The notes: generated by a model not told the origin, from the sequence alone. A DNA stretch of 64,000 nt from Hydrogenophaga sp040372165 (GCF_040372165.1 NZ_BAABWG010000001.1:744001-808000), one strand, 5' to 3'. Positions 17,027 to 25,884 are shown, numbered from the stretch's first letter. Made by a program: numbers and translations.

Positions 17027-17557
17027 ATGACCTACCTCGTTGACCAAGCCAAAGCCCCGTCCAATTTTGTGGTGGAAGACGTTCCACCTGGGGTGAAAGA
17101 CAACTGGGACTTTGAGAAGGCGCCGCTCTATTCCCCGTTGCATTTGAACCGGTGGCCCTTGGGGCCATGGACCATCGACAAACAACGTCAGGTGGCATTG
17201 GCCGGAGGAGAGACCGATGCGCGCGCTGCTGGCGAAGCGAACACCGAGGTGACGCACTGGACCACGTTTCTGATGGAGGGGCAGTCGGTTGGCATTGTTC
17301 ATCAGACAGGCGTCGAGATGCTGGAGGGCGCTGACGAGAGAACGGGCAGCCAAAACAGAATTGAGCTCCTGACCAATGTGTACCTGTATTTGCCGCCTAC
17401 CTTGTACCCACGCAAGGACGAGATCATTGCGATGATTGAAGAGGCCCACTATGTCAGGGACGATGGGCCAAACCTTCCCTGGGTCAAAGGTGTTCGGCTT
17501 GAATTGAAAGACGCTCGGTTAGATACCGAGTACTGGAGAGCGAAGCATGGCGCGTGA
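17027..17557 (+). CDS. Hypothetical protein coupled to the large effector; chaperone or immunity candidate
   Basis: ATG at 17027 follows AGGAGCAG. The 176-aa product has no signal peptide or membrane segment. It ends 11 nt inside the next gene, so the two are co-translated. Features are a basic/aromatic N-terminal part, a THWTTFLMEGQSVGIVHQTG strand region and a helical C-terminus (LYPRKDEIIAMIEEAHYV). No family was recognised. A cytosolic protein encoded directly before and overlapping an effector is most simply a dedicated adaptor or a cytoplasmic immunity protein. The partial duplicate at 16854 begins with the same residues. Confidence 0.6.
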   Translation: MTYLVDQAKAPSNFVVEDVPPGVKDNWDFEKAPLYSPLHLNRWPLGPWTIDKQRQVALAGGETDARAAGEANTEVTHWTTFLMEGQSVGIVHQTGVEMLEGADERTGSQNRIELLTNVYLYLPPTLYPRKDEIIAMIEEAHYVRDDGPNLPWVKGVRLELKDARLDTEYWRAKHGA

Positions 17558-19910
17558 ACTGAATGATCAACAGACCGCCGTCATTGACTGGCTGAACCAA
17601 GTTCGGCGGGACGGCGGTGTTGATCGCTATCCAGGCGGTTTCGAAGCCTTCAAGGCAGACTTGTTCGATCGGCTGGATGGGCTCTCCACGCGAGTTCCGG
17701 ACCAAGCGGCTGATGCTGTCACGCTGTTGTACAGCGGCAATGCAGGAAATGTTCAAGGCAACTGGCAGTTGGCTGAGAGCATTGGCACGGATTCTCATGG
17801 CCGTGTTGTCACCATTGGCAATACGGATATCGGGCTTCTGCAGAATGACGATCGATTCACGTCCGCGCTGAAAGGAACCATCGGTTCTGGGCATCCGGAG
17901 TTGTTCGCGGAACTTAACGCGGGTGTCCGTCCCGACGGCAGCAAGGTCGAGAGCATCTGGGACCGGGCCAGCCGGCGTCTGGCCGAGGGAGCCACAGGCG
18001 ATGTGCGCACCCTGACTTCACTGGCGGAAGATCACAAGGTGTTTGCCAGTGTGGAGTTGCCTGCACTGCTGAAGAACCCCAACGTGACGCACATCAATGG
18101 TGTTCCGCTGGAGGCCTATCAGCGCATCTATGCGTCGACCCCCGGTGATGTCTCAGCCAAGCTCAGCGAAGTGAACAAGGCTGTGCAGGCCTCCTCGCGC
18201 GGACTGATGTCGGAGATGCGATGGGCAGATGCGGGTGACCACGTCAAAGGTGCCGATCGCTATCGCGTGGACCCCGGGCAGCTGTTTGAGGGTACGCCCT
18301 ACACCGAGCCACCCCGGGTGGCGGCCAATGATGTCGCGTTTGACATGGCCAAGGGACCACACCCGTACGAGTCGGCGGATCAGTTGGCGCGCATCGAGCA
18401 GGGGCAGAGTCGCCTGAAGCTGGAGGTGGATGAACTGCTCTCTCGCGAGGCAGCGCGAGCGGCTGCGGCAGGTGCCGACGATGCGCCGAGCCGCTTGAGA
18501 CTCCCTAGCCCCGCTGTGCTCAAAGGTCTGGGCTACGCGGGCACGGCGTATGGCCTGTACCAGGGCTATGGCGAGTTCAAGGATGCGATCGACAGTGCCA
18601 CTTCGACCCGGGATTTGCACGTCAGGGCTTATGAGTCTGGAGCAGACCTGGCAGTACGCAGTGGTGTCTCGGGTACGGCGGCTGTGGCTGGTGGTGCCGT
18701 GGGTGGATTGGGCGGGTCGGCATTGGCGCCTGGGCCGGGCACGGTTGCTGGTGCTGTCCTGGGGGGAGGTGCGGCAGCCTATGGTGCTGAAAAGGCCTAT
18801 GAAGATTCGCGCTTGCAGCAATGGACCCGTGCGGTGGGGCGGGAGTTGGGGGCGCTCAGCTACGACCACATTTCACGCGAAGGCCGCTTGCTGGGGCGAC
18901 TTGAGTCGCTGAAAGAAGATCTGGCCGAATCGACAGATGCTTCGGAGCGGGCAGAAATTCAGGCTGAATTGGCGGCAGTTGGGGCCGAGTTCAAGGCTGA
19001 GGTCGACAAGAACAACGCGTATTACGAGGGGCGTGGTCTGATTGAATCGCAATGGCAGGCCATGTCGACGCGGTTTCCTGACCTGGACAAGGATGACGTG
19101 GTCGATGCGTACGAGACGCGACTGGAAGCGGGTTTGAAACCTGCTGACGCTGTTCGCGCAGGTTACAGCGACGCCGTCCACGAAGAAGTGGAGGCACGAG
19201 GCTTGCCCTATGTGCCAGAAGCCAGGTACGGCGAATATTCCGACGCTGCCTTGCAAGCGGCATGGCGACGCTTCAGCTCAGAGGTGGCAGAGGGCACTCG
19301 AGAGATTGATTTGCTGAGCGTGCGGGGGCCTGAGCCCTCCAAGATCCCGTTGGTCGGCAGCATGATCAGCGAGCACCATCACGAAGCCACACTGGAACGC
19401 TTGAAAACAGAGCGTTGGCGCGACAGCGGGCATGTCTCTGCGGTGGAAGCGGAGATGCAGCGCAGGGGGTTGACTCCGCCTCGGACCGAGCGTGGGGTAG
19501 CGCCCCATACCAGCCTGGATGCCAGCCGGCCCGAAACACGACAGGTGCTGGCCGACTCTCGTGATGCAGTGGCGGCGACGGCCTGCCGAGGGGGTCTTGA
19601 GTGGGACCGTGGCCTGAGTGCCACCAGCTACCGGGTGGCTGCTTTAGCCAGGGCCAACGAGATGACGTGTCTGAATGCCTTCAAGGTCGACGGTGGCGAG
19701 ATACGCTTCGCCCAAACAGATGGACCACAGCCCAAGGTGGCTTCCGTGCCTGCGACTCAGGCGGCCAATCAGGGCATGGCAGAGTCAGCAGAAGCGCTGG
19801 CGCAGGCAGATGCTCGCGACGCTGACCGGGAGGCGCAAGCCGCCGCGGAAGAGCAGCAAAGAACTGCTGCATGGCAGGCCGAGGCGGAGAGCGATCGAGC
19901 GGTGGGCTGA
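17547..19910 (+). CDS. Large T4SS effector with C-terminal XVIPCD-like secretion domain
   Basis: 787-aa product without signal peptide. The N-terminal ~250 residues (LLYSGNAGNVQGNWQ..., VVTIGNTDIGLL) are an unrecognised globular region. Residues ~370-430 form a Gly/Ala-rich hydrophobic segment typical of membrane-active or polymorphic toxins, and a helical charged region follows. The last ~130 residues match the XVIPCD layout: a RPETRQVLADSRDAV helix, a SATSYRVAALARANEM helix, a short beta segment EIRFAQTDG, a TQAANQGMAESAEAL segment and a Gln/Glu/Ala-rich tail. XVIPCD is the VirD4-binding signal of Xanthomonadales killing-T4SS effectors. It is the last gene of the T4SS cluster. Confidence 0.75.
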   Translation: MARELNDQQTAVIDWLNQVRRDGGVDRYPGGFEAFKADLFDRLDGLSTRVPDQAADAVTLLYSGNAGNVQGNWQLAESIGTDSHGRVVTIGNTDIGLLQNDDRFTSALKGTIGSGHPELFAELNAGVRPDGSKVESIWDRASRRLAEGATGDVRTLTSLAEDHKVFASVELPALLKNPNVTHINGVPLEAYQRIYASTPGDVSAKLSEVNKAVQASSRGLMSEMRWADAGDHVKGADRYRVDPGQLFEGTPYTEPPRVAANDVAFDMAKGPHPYESADQLARIEQGQSRLKLEVDELLSREAARAAAAGADDAPSRLRLPSPAVLKGLGYAGTAYGLYQGYGEFKDAIDSATSTRDLHVRAYESGADLAVRSGVSGTAAVAGGAVGGLGGSALAPGPGTVAGAVLGGGAAAYGAEKAYEDSRLQQWTRAVGRELGALSYDHISREGRLLGRLESLKEDLAESTDASERAEIQAELAAVGAEFKAEVDKNNAYYEGRGLIESQWQAMSTRFPDLDKDDVVDAYETRLEAGLKPADAVRAGYSDAVHEEVEARGLPYVPEARYGEYSDAALQAAWRRFSSEVAEGTREIDLLSVRGPEPSKIPLVGSMISEHHHEATLERLKTERWRDSGHVSAVEAEMQRRGLTPPRTERGVAPHTSLDASRPETRQVLADSRDAVAATACRGGLEWDRGLSATSYRVAALARANEMTCLNAFKVDGGEIRFAQTDGPQPKVASVPATQAANQGMAESAEALAQADARDADREAQAAAEEQQRTAAWQAEAESDRAVG

Positions 19911-19944
19911 CGGGAGTTGACGAAGGCTGAGGAGGGCTGACGCC

Positions 19945-19956
19945 TACAATAGGCGC
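19945..19956 (+). promoter_or_regulatory. Candidate -10 box for leaderless glmM
   Basis: TACAAT at 19945-19950 is followed by six bases and then the glmM ATG, so transcription would start at or next to the start codon. No Shine-Dalgarno sequence lies at a usable distance (GGAGGG is 20 nt away). The -35 is poor: TTGACG at 19917 gives a 22-nt spacer. Confidence 0.45.
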
Positions 19957-21297
19957 ATGACCCGACAATTCTTCGGTACCGACGGCATCCGCGGTACGGT
20001 GGGCCAGGCGCCCATCACCCCTGACTTCGTTCTCAAGCTGGCCCACGCGGTGGGTCGGGTGCTGCGCCGCACGGAAGAGCGTCCCAGGGTGTTGATCGGA
20101 AAGGACACGCGTATTTCCGGCTACATGCTGGAGTCTGCGCTGGAATCGGGCTTCAACTCTGCCGGTGTGGATGTGGTGTTGCTCGGTCCGGTGCCCACAC
20201 CGGCTGTGGCCTATCTGACCCGTGCGCAGCGGGCAAGTCTGGGCGTGGTGATCAGTGCCAGCCACAACCCGTTCATGGACAACGGGATCAAATTCTTCAG
20301 TGCACAGGGCACGAAGTTGCCCGACGACTGGGAGCTGGCGGTGGAAGAGGCGCTGGCCCAGGACCCTGTCTGGGCGGATTCTGCTCATCTGGGCAAGACG
20401 CGGCGGCTTGATGATGCAGCCGGCCGATACATCGAATTCTGCAAGAGCACCTGCCCTTCGCCGTTCACGCTAAAGGGGATGAAGCTGGTGGTGGACAGCG
20501 CGCATGGCGCGGCCTATCACATTGCCCCGGATGTTTTTCACGAGCTGGGGGCGGAGGTGATCCGAATCGGATGCTCCCCCGACGGACTGAACATCAACGA
20601 GGGCGTGGGAGCCACGCATCCCGAGGCGTTGGTCGAAGCCGTGAAAGCGAACAAGGCTGATTACGGGGTCGCGCTTGATGGTGACGCTGACCGGCTCCAG
20701 ATGGTGGACGCGGATGGTCGCCTCTACAACGGCGACGAGCTTCTCTACCTCATAGCCAAAGACCGGCTCAGCCATGGCCATGTGGTCCCGGGTGTGGTGG
20801 GGACCCTGATGACGAACATGGCGATCGAGATCGCCTTCGGTCATCTGGCCGTCCGTTTTGTCCGGGCCAAGGTGGGCGACCGCTACGTGCTGGAAGCGCT
20901 GGAGCACCATGGGTGGACGCTGGGCGGGGAGGGATCGGGGCACTTGCTGGTGCTGGACCGACACACCACCGGCGACGGATTGGTCTCGGCTTTGCAGGTG
21001 TTGCAAGCCTGTGTAGGCAGTGGCAAGCCGATGAAGCAGTTGCTCGACGGCGTGGACCTGTTTCCACAGACATTGATCAACGTGCGGCTCAAGCCTGGCC
21101 AGGACTGGCAGGCCAGCGCGGCACTCAAGGCTGCACGCGCCGAGGCGGAGAAGGCCCTGGGAGACGATGGTCGTGTGTTGATTCGCGCCAGCGGTACCGA
21201 GCCGGTGGTGCGGGTAATGGTTGAAGCGCGCGATGCCAATCTGGCACACCGTTGCGCGCAGTCCATGGCCGATGCCTTGACAGGTGAACAGGCATGA
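19957..21297 (+). CDS. glmM: Phosphoglucosamine mutase GlmM
   Basis: 446 aa, the normal GlmM length. It converts glucosamine-6-phosphate to glucosamine-1-phosphate for UDP-GlcNAc, the cell-wall and LPS precursor. The start FFGTDGIRG, the active-site serine loop SASHNP with Ser102, the Mg-binding loop DGDADR, the sugar-binding loop GEGSGH and the phosphate-binding RASGTEPVVRVM are all present. The stop overlaps the next gene by 4 nt. In other Burkholderiales glmM usually follows ftsH-folP; here the T4SS cluster lies directly upstream, which suggests insertion at this point. Confidence 0.97.
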   Translation: MTRQFFGTDGIRGTVGQAPITPDFVLKLAHAVGRVLRRTEERPRVLIGKDTRISGYMLESALESGFNSAGVDVVLLGPVPTPAVAYLTRAQRASLGVVISASHNPFMDNGIKFFSAQGTKLPDDWELAVEEALAQDPVWADSAHLGKTRRLDDAAGRYIEFCKSTCPSPFTLKGMKLVVDSAHGAAYHIAPDVFHELGAEVIRIGCSPDGLNINEGVGATHPEALVEAVKANKADYGVALDGDADRLQMVDADGRLYNGDELLYLIAKDRLSHGHVVPGVVGTLMTNMAIEIAFGHLAVRFVRAKVGDRYVLEALEHHGWTLGGEGSGHLLVLDRHTTGDGLVSALQVLQACVGSGKPMKQLLDGVDLFPQTLINVRLKPGQDWQASAALKAARAEAEKALGDDGRVLIRASGTEPVVRVMVEARDANLAHRCAQSMADALTGEQA

Positions 21298-21794
21298 GCG
21301 GGCCAGTAGCCGACATCTCGGTCCGGGCAGTGAACTACCGCGACGCCGGGGATGCGCTGGCGCTGGTCGCTTTGCTCGACGCCTATGCCCGTGACCCGGC
21401 GGGTGGAGGCGAAGGGTTGAGTGACGAGGTCAAAACGAAGCTGGCCGGTGCACTGGCTGTGCGCCCCGAAGCATTCAGTGTGATGGCATTTGCCGGAGAC
21501 GATCCGGTCGGCTTGATCAATTGCTTCGAAGGTTTTTCCACGTTTGCCTGTGCGCCTTTGGTGAACGTGCACGACGTGGTGGTGGTGCCCGGTTGGCGGG
21601 GCAAACGGATTGCCGAGCGCATGCTGGAGGCGGTAGAGCAAATGGCGCGCGAGCGTGGCGCCTGCAAGCTCACGCTGGAAGTGCTGTCACTGAACACACC
21701 TGCCAAGCGGCTGTATGAGCGGGTGGGTTTTGCCGGCTATGCGCTGGACCCGGCCAAGGGTGTGGCCGAGTTCATGCAGAAGTGGTTGCGCTGA
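21294..21794 (+). CDS. GNAT-family N-acetyltransferase
   Basis: 166 aa, starting in the ATGA overlap with the glmM stop, so translationally coupled to it. It has the GNAT core: the strand and acetyl-CoA loop VHDVVVVPGWRGKRIAERMLEAVEQMARERGACKLTLEV (R/Q-x-x-G-x-G/A-type loop as WRGKRIA) and the C-terminal NTPAKRLYERVGFAGY motif. The substrate cannot be deduced. Confidence 0.88.
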   Translation: MSGPVADISVRAVNYRDAGDALALVALLDAYARDPAGGGEGLSDEVKTKLAGALAVRPEAFSVMAFAGDDPVGLINCFEGFSTFACAPLVNVHDVVVVPGWRGKRIAERMLEAVEQMARERGACKLTLEVLSLNTPAKRLYERVGFAGYALDPAKGVAEFMQKWLR

Positions 21795-21837
21795 GGCAGG
21801 CCGCTTAACGGTGCCCGTGTTCCCGCACAGGCATCGG

Positions 21838-23043
21838 TCAGTACAGCAGATGCGGCCGGCGGGTTTCTTCCCAGGCCTGTTCATCTGGCGCCGTGATGGC
21901 ATCCAGCTGCTCGGGCCCTGCCTGAACGTCGTCCACCCATTCCCTGAGCAAAGGGCTGCCGTTGATGAGATCGATGGCGAGCCGATCGTGCTCGTATTCG
22001 TAGGGGAAGTCGCGCCAGAGCGGGTAATCTGGTAACTGAAGGCGGATGGCCCGGAAGGCCAGCGCCTGCAACCGCCAGGGTCTGAACGCACCGTGGTCGT
22101 AGTGCAAAGGGTCTTCCACATGAATCTGCAGGCCCGAACACAACTGTCCGACGTGTTTGTGGAATGTGGGCTCGAACCAGCATTCGCGCAGCACGCAGCC
22201 TTCGAGCCACTGTGGGGCCAATGAGCGCATGTCGGCCAGCAAGCGTCGGGTGTCGATGTCCGGGGCGCCGAAAAGCTCCAGCGGGCGCGTCGTGCCGCGC
22301 CCTTCAGACAGCGTGGTGCCTTCAAGCATGACGGTACCGGCGTAGGCGCGTGCCATGGACAGGTTGGGCGCGTTGGGGCTGGGGTTGATCCAGCTGCGTT
22401 CGCCCGATGGCCAGCCGAAGCCGGGCGCATCATCTGGCGCCCAGCCTTCCATGGCGATGACGCGGTAGTCGACGTTCAGGCCCAGGTGGGCAATGAACCA
22501 GTGACCGAGCTCGCCCATGGTCATGCCGTGGCGCATGGGCATGGGGCCTGCGCCGACGAAACTCTCCCAGCCTTCGCGCAGCGTGAGGCCTTCCACCGGA
22601 CGGCCGGCGGGGTTGGGCCGATCGAGCACCCAGACCGACTTGCCCAGCCGTGAAGCCGCCTCGAGCACATAGCGCAATGTGGTGATGAAAGTGTAGATGC
22701 GGCAGCCGAGGTCTTGCAGATCCACCAGCAGGACATCGAAGCTGTCCAGCATGGCATCGGTGGGGCGACGCACCTCTCCGTACAGGCTGAAAACGGGAAT
22801 ACCCAGACGCGGATCGGTGTCATCGGGCGACTCCACCATGTTGTCCTGCTTGTCGCCGCGCAGACCATGCTGGGGGCCGAAAGCAGCCGTGAGGTTGATG
22901 TCTTGCAACGTGGCCAGAGCGTCCAGGCTGTGCGTCAATGAACGGGTGACGGAAGCGGGGTGGGCGAGCAGTGCCACGCGGCGACCTTTCAGGGGCGCGC
23001 GGAGCGAGGCGTCTTCGAGCAGGCGTTCGATGCCGAATTTCAT
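21838..23043 (-). CDS. namZ: Exo-beta-N-acetylmuramidase NamZ-family protein (DUF1343)
   Basis: 401 aa. The sequence matches the DUF1343/NamZ family throughout: VALLAHPASV, FGPQHGLRGDKQDNM, PVFSLYGEVRRPT, VLLVDLQDLGCRIYTFITTL, VLDRPNPAGR, and SEGRGTTRPLELFGAP. NamZ enzymes (GH171) release N-acetylmuramic acid from the non-reducing end of peptidoglycan fragments, a cell-wall recycling step. No signal peptide is evident. It is last in a minus-strand trio with a DOMON-like protein (16 nt upstream) and a lipoprotein. Confidence 0.9.
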   Translation of the reverse strand: MKFGIERLLEDASLRAPLKGRRVALLAHPASVTRSLTHSLDALATLQDINLTAAFGPQHGLRGDKQDNMVESPDDTDPRLGIPVFSLYGEVRRPTDAMLDSFDVLLVDLQDLGCRIYTFITTLRYVLEAASRLGKSVWVLDRPNPAGRPVEGLTLREGWESFVGAGPMPMRHGMTMGELGHWFIAHLGLNVDYRVIAMEGWAPDDAPGFGWPSGERSWINPSPNAPNLSMARAYAGTVMLEGTTLSEGRGTTRPLELFGAPDIDTRRLLADMRSLAPQWLEGCVLRECWFEPTFHKHVGQLCSGLQIHVEDPLHYDHGAFRPWRLQALAFRAIRLQLPDYPLWRDFPYEYEHDRLAIDLINGSPLLREWVDDVQAGPEQLDAITAPDEQAWEETRRPHLLY

Positions 23044-23058
23044 GTCGGTGGCGAAGGT

Positions 23059-23655
23059 TCAGGGGCAGGGTGCAATGGACGGTGTCGTCAGCGCACGTGC
23101 CTGGGGATGGTGGAAGTCGGGCTTGTCTGCCGGATGGGCCAGGGCCCAATAGCTCAATTGTCCATCATGGTCCTCGAGCACGGCGCTGAGGTTCCATTGC
23201 AGTGACGGACCTGAGGGCACATCTGCGAATGGCACCCGTGCGGTCAGCAACAAGGTGCTCTCGCGTGGCGTGCAGGCTATGGCGGGCGCCAGCGCGGGCA
23301 AGGCCGAAGTCGTGCGTTCACGGCAGCGAGAGAAGTCATAGATGGCCCAATCGCCAGACGGGGAGAAGTTGAACTCCCGATAGGCTTCGCTGCCTGCCGC
23401 ACCCACGAAAGCCTCCATGCAAGTGTGTTGCCAGAGGCCGTCCGTGAATTCTGCCTGCGGGTTGGGCTCTGGCCATTTCAAGCGGGCGATGGGCCCCTGC
23501 AGAAGGTACTCCAGCTGAAGATGGGGGCCTTCTGGCGTCTCGACCAGGGCAATGTGGACGCTGAGTCCGCCGGACCATGGGGCAGACGTGACCGGGTGCG
23601 CTTGCAGGGCCAGCGGCACCTCAGGCCAGCTGGCGGCATGGTGTGAATCCATCAT
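23059..23655 (-). CDS. DOMON-like domain protein
   Basis: 198 aa with no signal peptide. The pattern GGLSVHIALVE...LEYLLQGPIARLKWP, the WQHTCMEAFVGAAGSEAYREFNFSPSGDWAIYDF block and a late LQWNLSAVLEDHDGQLSYWALAH match bacterial DOMON-like proteins found near cell-wall genes. The fold may bind a sugar or haem ligand; the actual function is unknown. It is 15 nt upstream of the NamZ gene. Confidence 0.75.
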   Translation of the reverse strand: MMDSHHAASWPEVPLALQAHPVTSAPWSGGLSVHIALVETPEGPHLQLEYLLQGPIARLKWPEPNPQAEFTDGLWQHTCMEAFVGAAGSEAYREFNFSPSGDWAIYDFSRCRERTTSALPALAPAIACTPRESTLLLTARVPFADVPSGPSLQWNLSAVLEDHDGQLSYWALAHPADKPDFHHPQARALTTPSIAPCP

Positions 23656-23677
23656 GTCCGGGTCAGCGCGGACAACA

Positions 23678-24298
23678 TCAGGGCTGGTAGCAGCTGCCGG
23701 ACGGGTCGACTTCGATCCGGATGAGCTCGTTGGCGCCCCAGCCGAGCTTGTTGCCGCCCGTGAAAGTCAGGCAACCCTCGCCCGGATACAGCGCAATAAT
23801 GCGGCTGGCGTCATTGCCGTAGTAGAACGGGATCCAGGCTTTGCCGGTCTCCTGCGTGTAGACCCGCTGAGGAGCGCCAATGAGGGTCTGCACGAACTGG
23901 AACTCGTGTCCGATCCTGATCTTGGAGAAGGCGGTCCCTTCTGCCGGGCGACCGACCATCTCACCCTGAAAACTCCCATCGGTGGAGTAGGGGTAGGTCT
24001 TCTCGCGGTTGAGAGGGGCGTTGTAGACGGGGGCAGCAGCGGGTGCACTGGCTGGCGCGTCCAGCGATCGCTCTTCGAGGCGGCTTTGTGCAACTGGTGC
24101 GGTCTGGCTGGTGGAAGCCGACGGATAGTCGCGGCTGATCACCGGGGCCGGGGAGTTGGCGCGCCCGGGGCGCTGGACGGAACGGTCCTCGACGGGTGCC
24201 GGCGGATCGAGCGAGACGCTTGTACAGCCGGCAAGCACGGTAAGGCTTGCCAGCAGCTGGAGGCTTGAATGCTTGAAGAATCGTGGGCTCATGTGCAC
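23678..24298 (-). CDS. Lipoprotein, function unknown
   Basis: 206 aa with a signal and lipobox LAGC (an alternative start is two codons in). A low-complexity Pro/Ala/Ser linker covers roughly residues 28-90, followed by a compact C-terminal domain (IRIGHEFQFVQTLIGAPQRVYTQ ... WIPFYYGNDASRIIALYPGEGCLTF) containing two cysteines. The IGAP...TFTG pattern is loosely BamE-like. It begins the minus-strand trio with the DOMON-like and NamZ genes; envelope location is the only firm statement. Confidence 0.7.
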   Translation of the reverse strand: MHMSPRFFKHSSLQLLASLTVLAGCTSVSLDPPAPVEDRSVQRPGRANSPAPVISRDYPSASTSQTAPVAQSRLEERSLDAPASAPAAAPVYNAPLNREKTYPYSTDGSFQGEMVGRPAEGTAFSKIRIGHEFQFVQTLIGAPQRVYTQETGKAWIPFYYGNDASRIIALYPGEGCLTFTGGNKLGWGANELIRIEVDPSGSCYQP

Positions 24299-24339
24299 AT
24301 TATGGCGCGGCGAGCCCTGCGGTCCTTATTGGCCAAGCG

Positions 24340-25365
24340 TCAGGTGGATGCGGGAAACCAGTGGCGGGTGCGATTGACAAAGCTCACGAGCGACAACATG
24401 ACGGGAACCTCGACCAGCACGCCCACCACGGTGGCCAGTGCAGCACCTGAATGCAAGCCAAACAGCGAGATCGCCACAGCCACTGCGAGCTCGAAGAAGT
24501 TTGAAGTGCCGATCAGGCATGCGGGAGCGGCTATCTGGTGCGGCAGGTGCATCCAGCGTGCAGCAATGTATCCGATGGCAAAAATGCCGTAAGTCTGTAT
24601 GAGCAGTGGTATCGCTATGAGACCGATGTCCTGGGGCTGGGCCACAATGGTCTCGGCCTGGAAGCCGAACAGAAGCACCACAGTGGCGATCAGCCCGACA
24701 ACTGACCAGGGCTTGAGTCTGCCCACAAATTGGTTCACCCCTTCGTCGCCTCGGCTGGACTTGAGCTTCTGCCGGGTGGCGATACCTGCGACCAGTGGGA
24801 GCACGACGTACAGCAAAGTGGAGAGCAACAGGGTTTCCCACGGAACAGTGAGGTCGGTCACGCCCAGCAGAAATGCAGCAATCGGGGCGAAGGCAAAGAC
24901 CATGATGATGTCGTTGACCGAGACCTGGACCAGAGTGTAGTTGGGGTCACCCTTGGTGAGCTGACTCCAGACAAACACCATGGCGGTGCACGGGGCCACA
25001 CCCAGCAGGATCATGCCGGCGATGTACTCGCTGGCCGTTTCCGGGCTGACCCAACCGGCAAAAACGTACTGGAAAAACAGGACGCCGAGCCCGGCCATGG
25101 TAAAGGGCTTGATGAGCCAGTTGATGACAACGGTGAGCAGCAAACCATGGGGGCGCTTGCCAACGTCTTTCACTGCAGCGAAGTCGATCTGGATCATCAT
25201 GGGGTAAATCATGATCCAGATGAGCACGGCCACCACCAGGTTGACGTGAGCCAGCTCGAGCGATGCGATGGTGGCGAAAGTGCCGGGCATGATCAGGCCA
25301 AGGCCAACCCCGGCCAGAATGCCCAGCCCGACCCAGACGGTGAGATAGCGTTCAAACAGTCCCAT
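24340..25365 (-). CDS. acr3: ACR3-family arsenite efflux transporter
   Basis: 341 aa with about ten membrane helices. Key ACR3 residues are present: Cys126 in GVAPCTAMVFVWS (TM4) and Glu292 in GTSNFFELAVAVAI (TM9), which are needed for As(III)/H+ exchange. It exports arsenite. It is the last gene of arsR-arsI-arsC-acr3; arsC ends 3 nt upstream. Confidence 0.95.
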   Translation of the reverse strand: MGLFERYLTVWVGLGILAGVGLGLIMPGTFATIASLELAHVNLVVAVLIWIMIYPMMIQIDFAAVKDVGKRPHGLLLTVVINWLIKPFTMAGLGVLFFQYVFAGWVSPETASEYIAGMILLGVAPCTAMVFVWSQLTKGDPNYTLVQVSVNDIIMVFAFAPIAAFLLGVTDLTVPWETLLLSTLLYVVLPLVAGIATRQKLKSSRGDEGVNQFVGRLKPWSVVGLIATVVLLFGFQAETIVAQPQDIGLIAIPLLIQTYGIFAIGYIAARWMHLPHQIAAPACLIGTSNFFELAVAVAISLFGLHSGAALATVVGVLVEVPVMLSLVSFVNRTRHWFPAST

Positions 25366-25368
25366 GGT

Positions 25369-25884
25369 TCAACCCTTTCCGGCCAGTTCACGTGCGGATT
25401 GGGCCAGAGCCTCTGCCTCGAGGGCATGCTCGGGCAACTGCACAAGCAGCTCCAGCCGCTGACCGATCATTTGCAGTGTTTTCCTGAATGCGTCCAGTCG
25501 CTGCTCGTGACTGCCCTGAACGAGGGAAGGGTCGGCATAGCCCCAGTGCGCTGTGGCCGGGTGTCCGGGCCAAACCGGGCAGACCTCATTGGCGGCGTTG
25601 TCGCATACGGTGATGATCAAGTCCATGTGCGGTGCATTCTCGCCAGCAAAGGCGTCCCAGCTCTTGCTGGTGAGGTAGTTGGTTTCGATGCCCGCTGCAT
25701 TCAGCGCCTCGATGGCCAGCGGATTGGGCTGCTGGTTTTCACGTGGGCTGCTGCCGGCCGAGTAGGCCTTGAAGCGACCGCTGGCCTGACGCTGAGAGAG
25801 GTGGTTCAGCACGGCTTCCGAGAGGATGCTCCGGGCAGAGTTGTGCGTGCACAAGAACAGCACGTTCAGAGGGGCGTGGCTCAT
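25369..25884 (-). CDS. arsC: Arsenate reductase ArsC (low-molecular-weight phosphatase type)
   Basis: 171 aa. The P-loop CTHNSAR (Cys12-x5-Arg18) and the AGSSPRENQQPNPLAIEAL segment mark the LMW-PTP-fold arsenate reductases; a second Cys pair region is DLIITVCDNAANEVCPVWPG. It reduces arsenate to arsenite for export by Acr3. The C-terminus is about 30 residues longer than typical. It is tightly linked to acr3 and arsI. Confidence 0.92.
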   Translation of the reverse strand: MSHAPLNVLFLCTHNSARSILSEAVLNHLSQRQASGRFKAYSAGSSPRENQQPNPLAIEALNAAGIETNYLTSKSWDAFAGENAPHMDLIITVCDNAANEVCPVWPGHPATAHWGYADPSLVQGSHEQRLDAFRKTLQMIGQRLELLVQLPEHALEAEALAQSARELAGKG

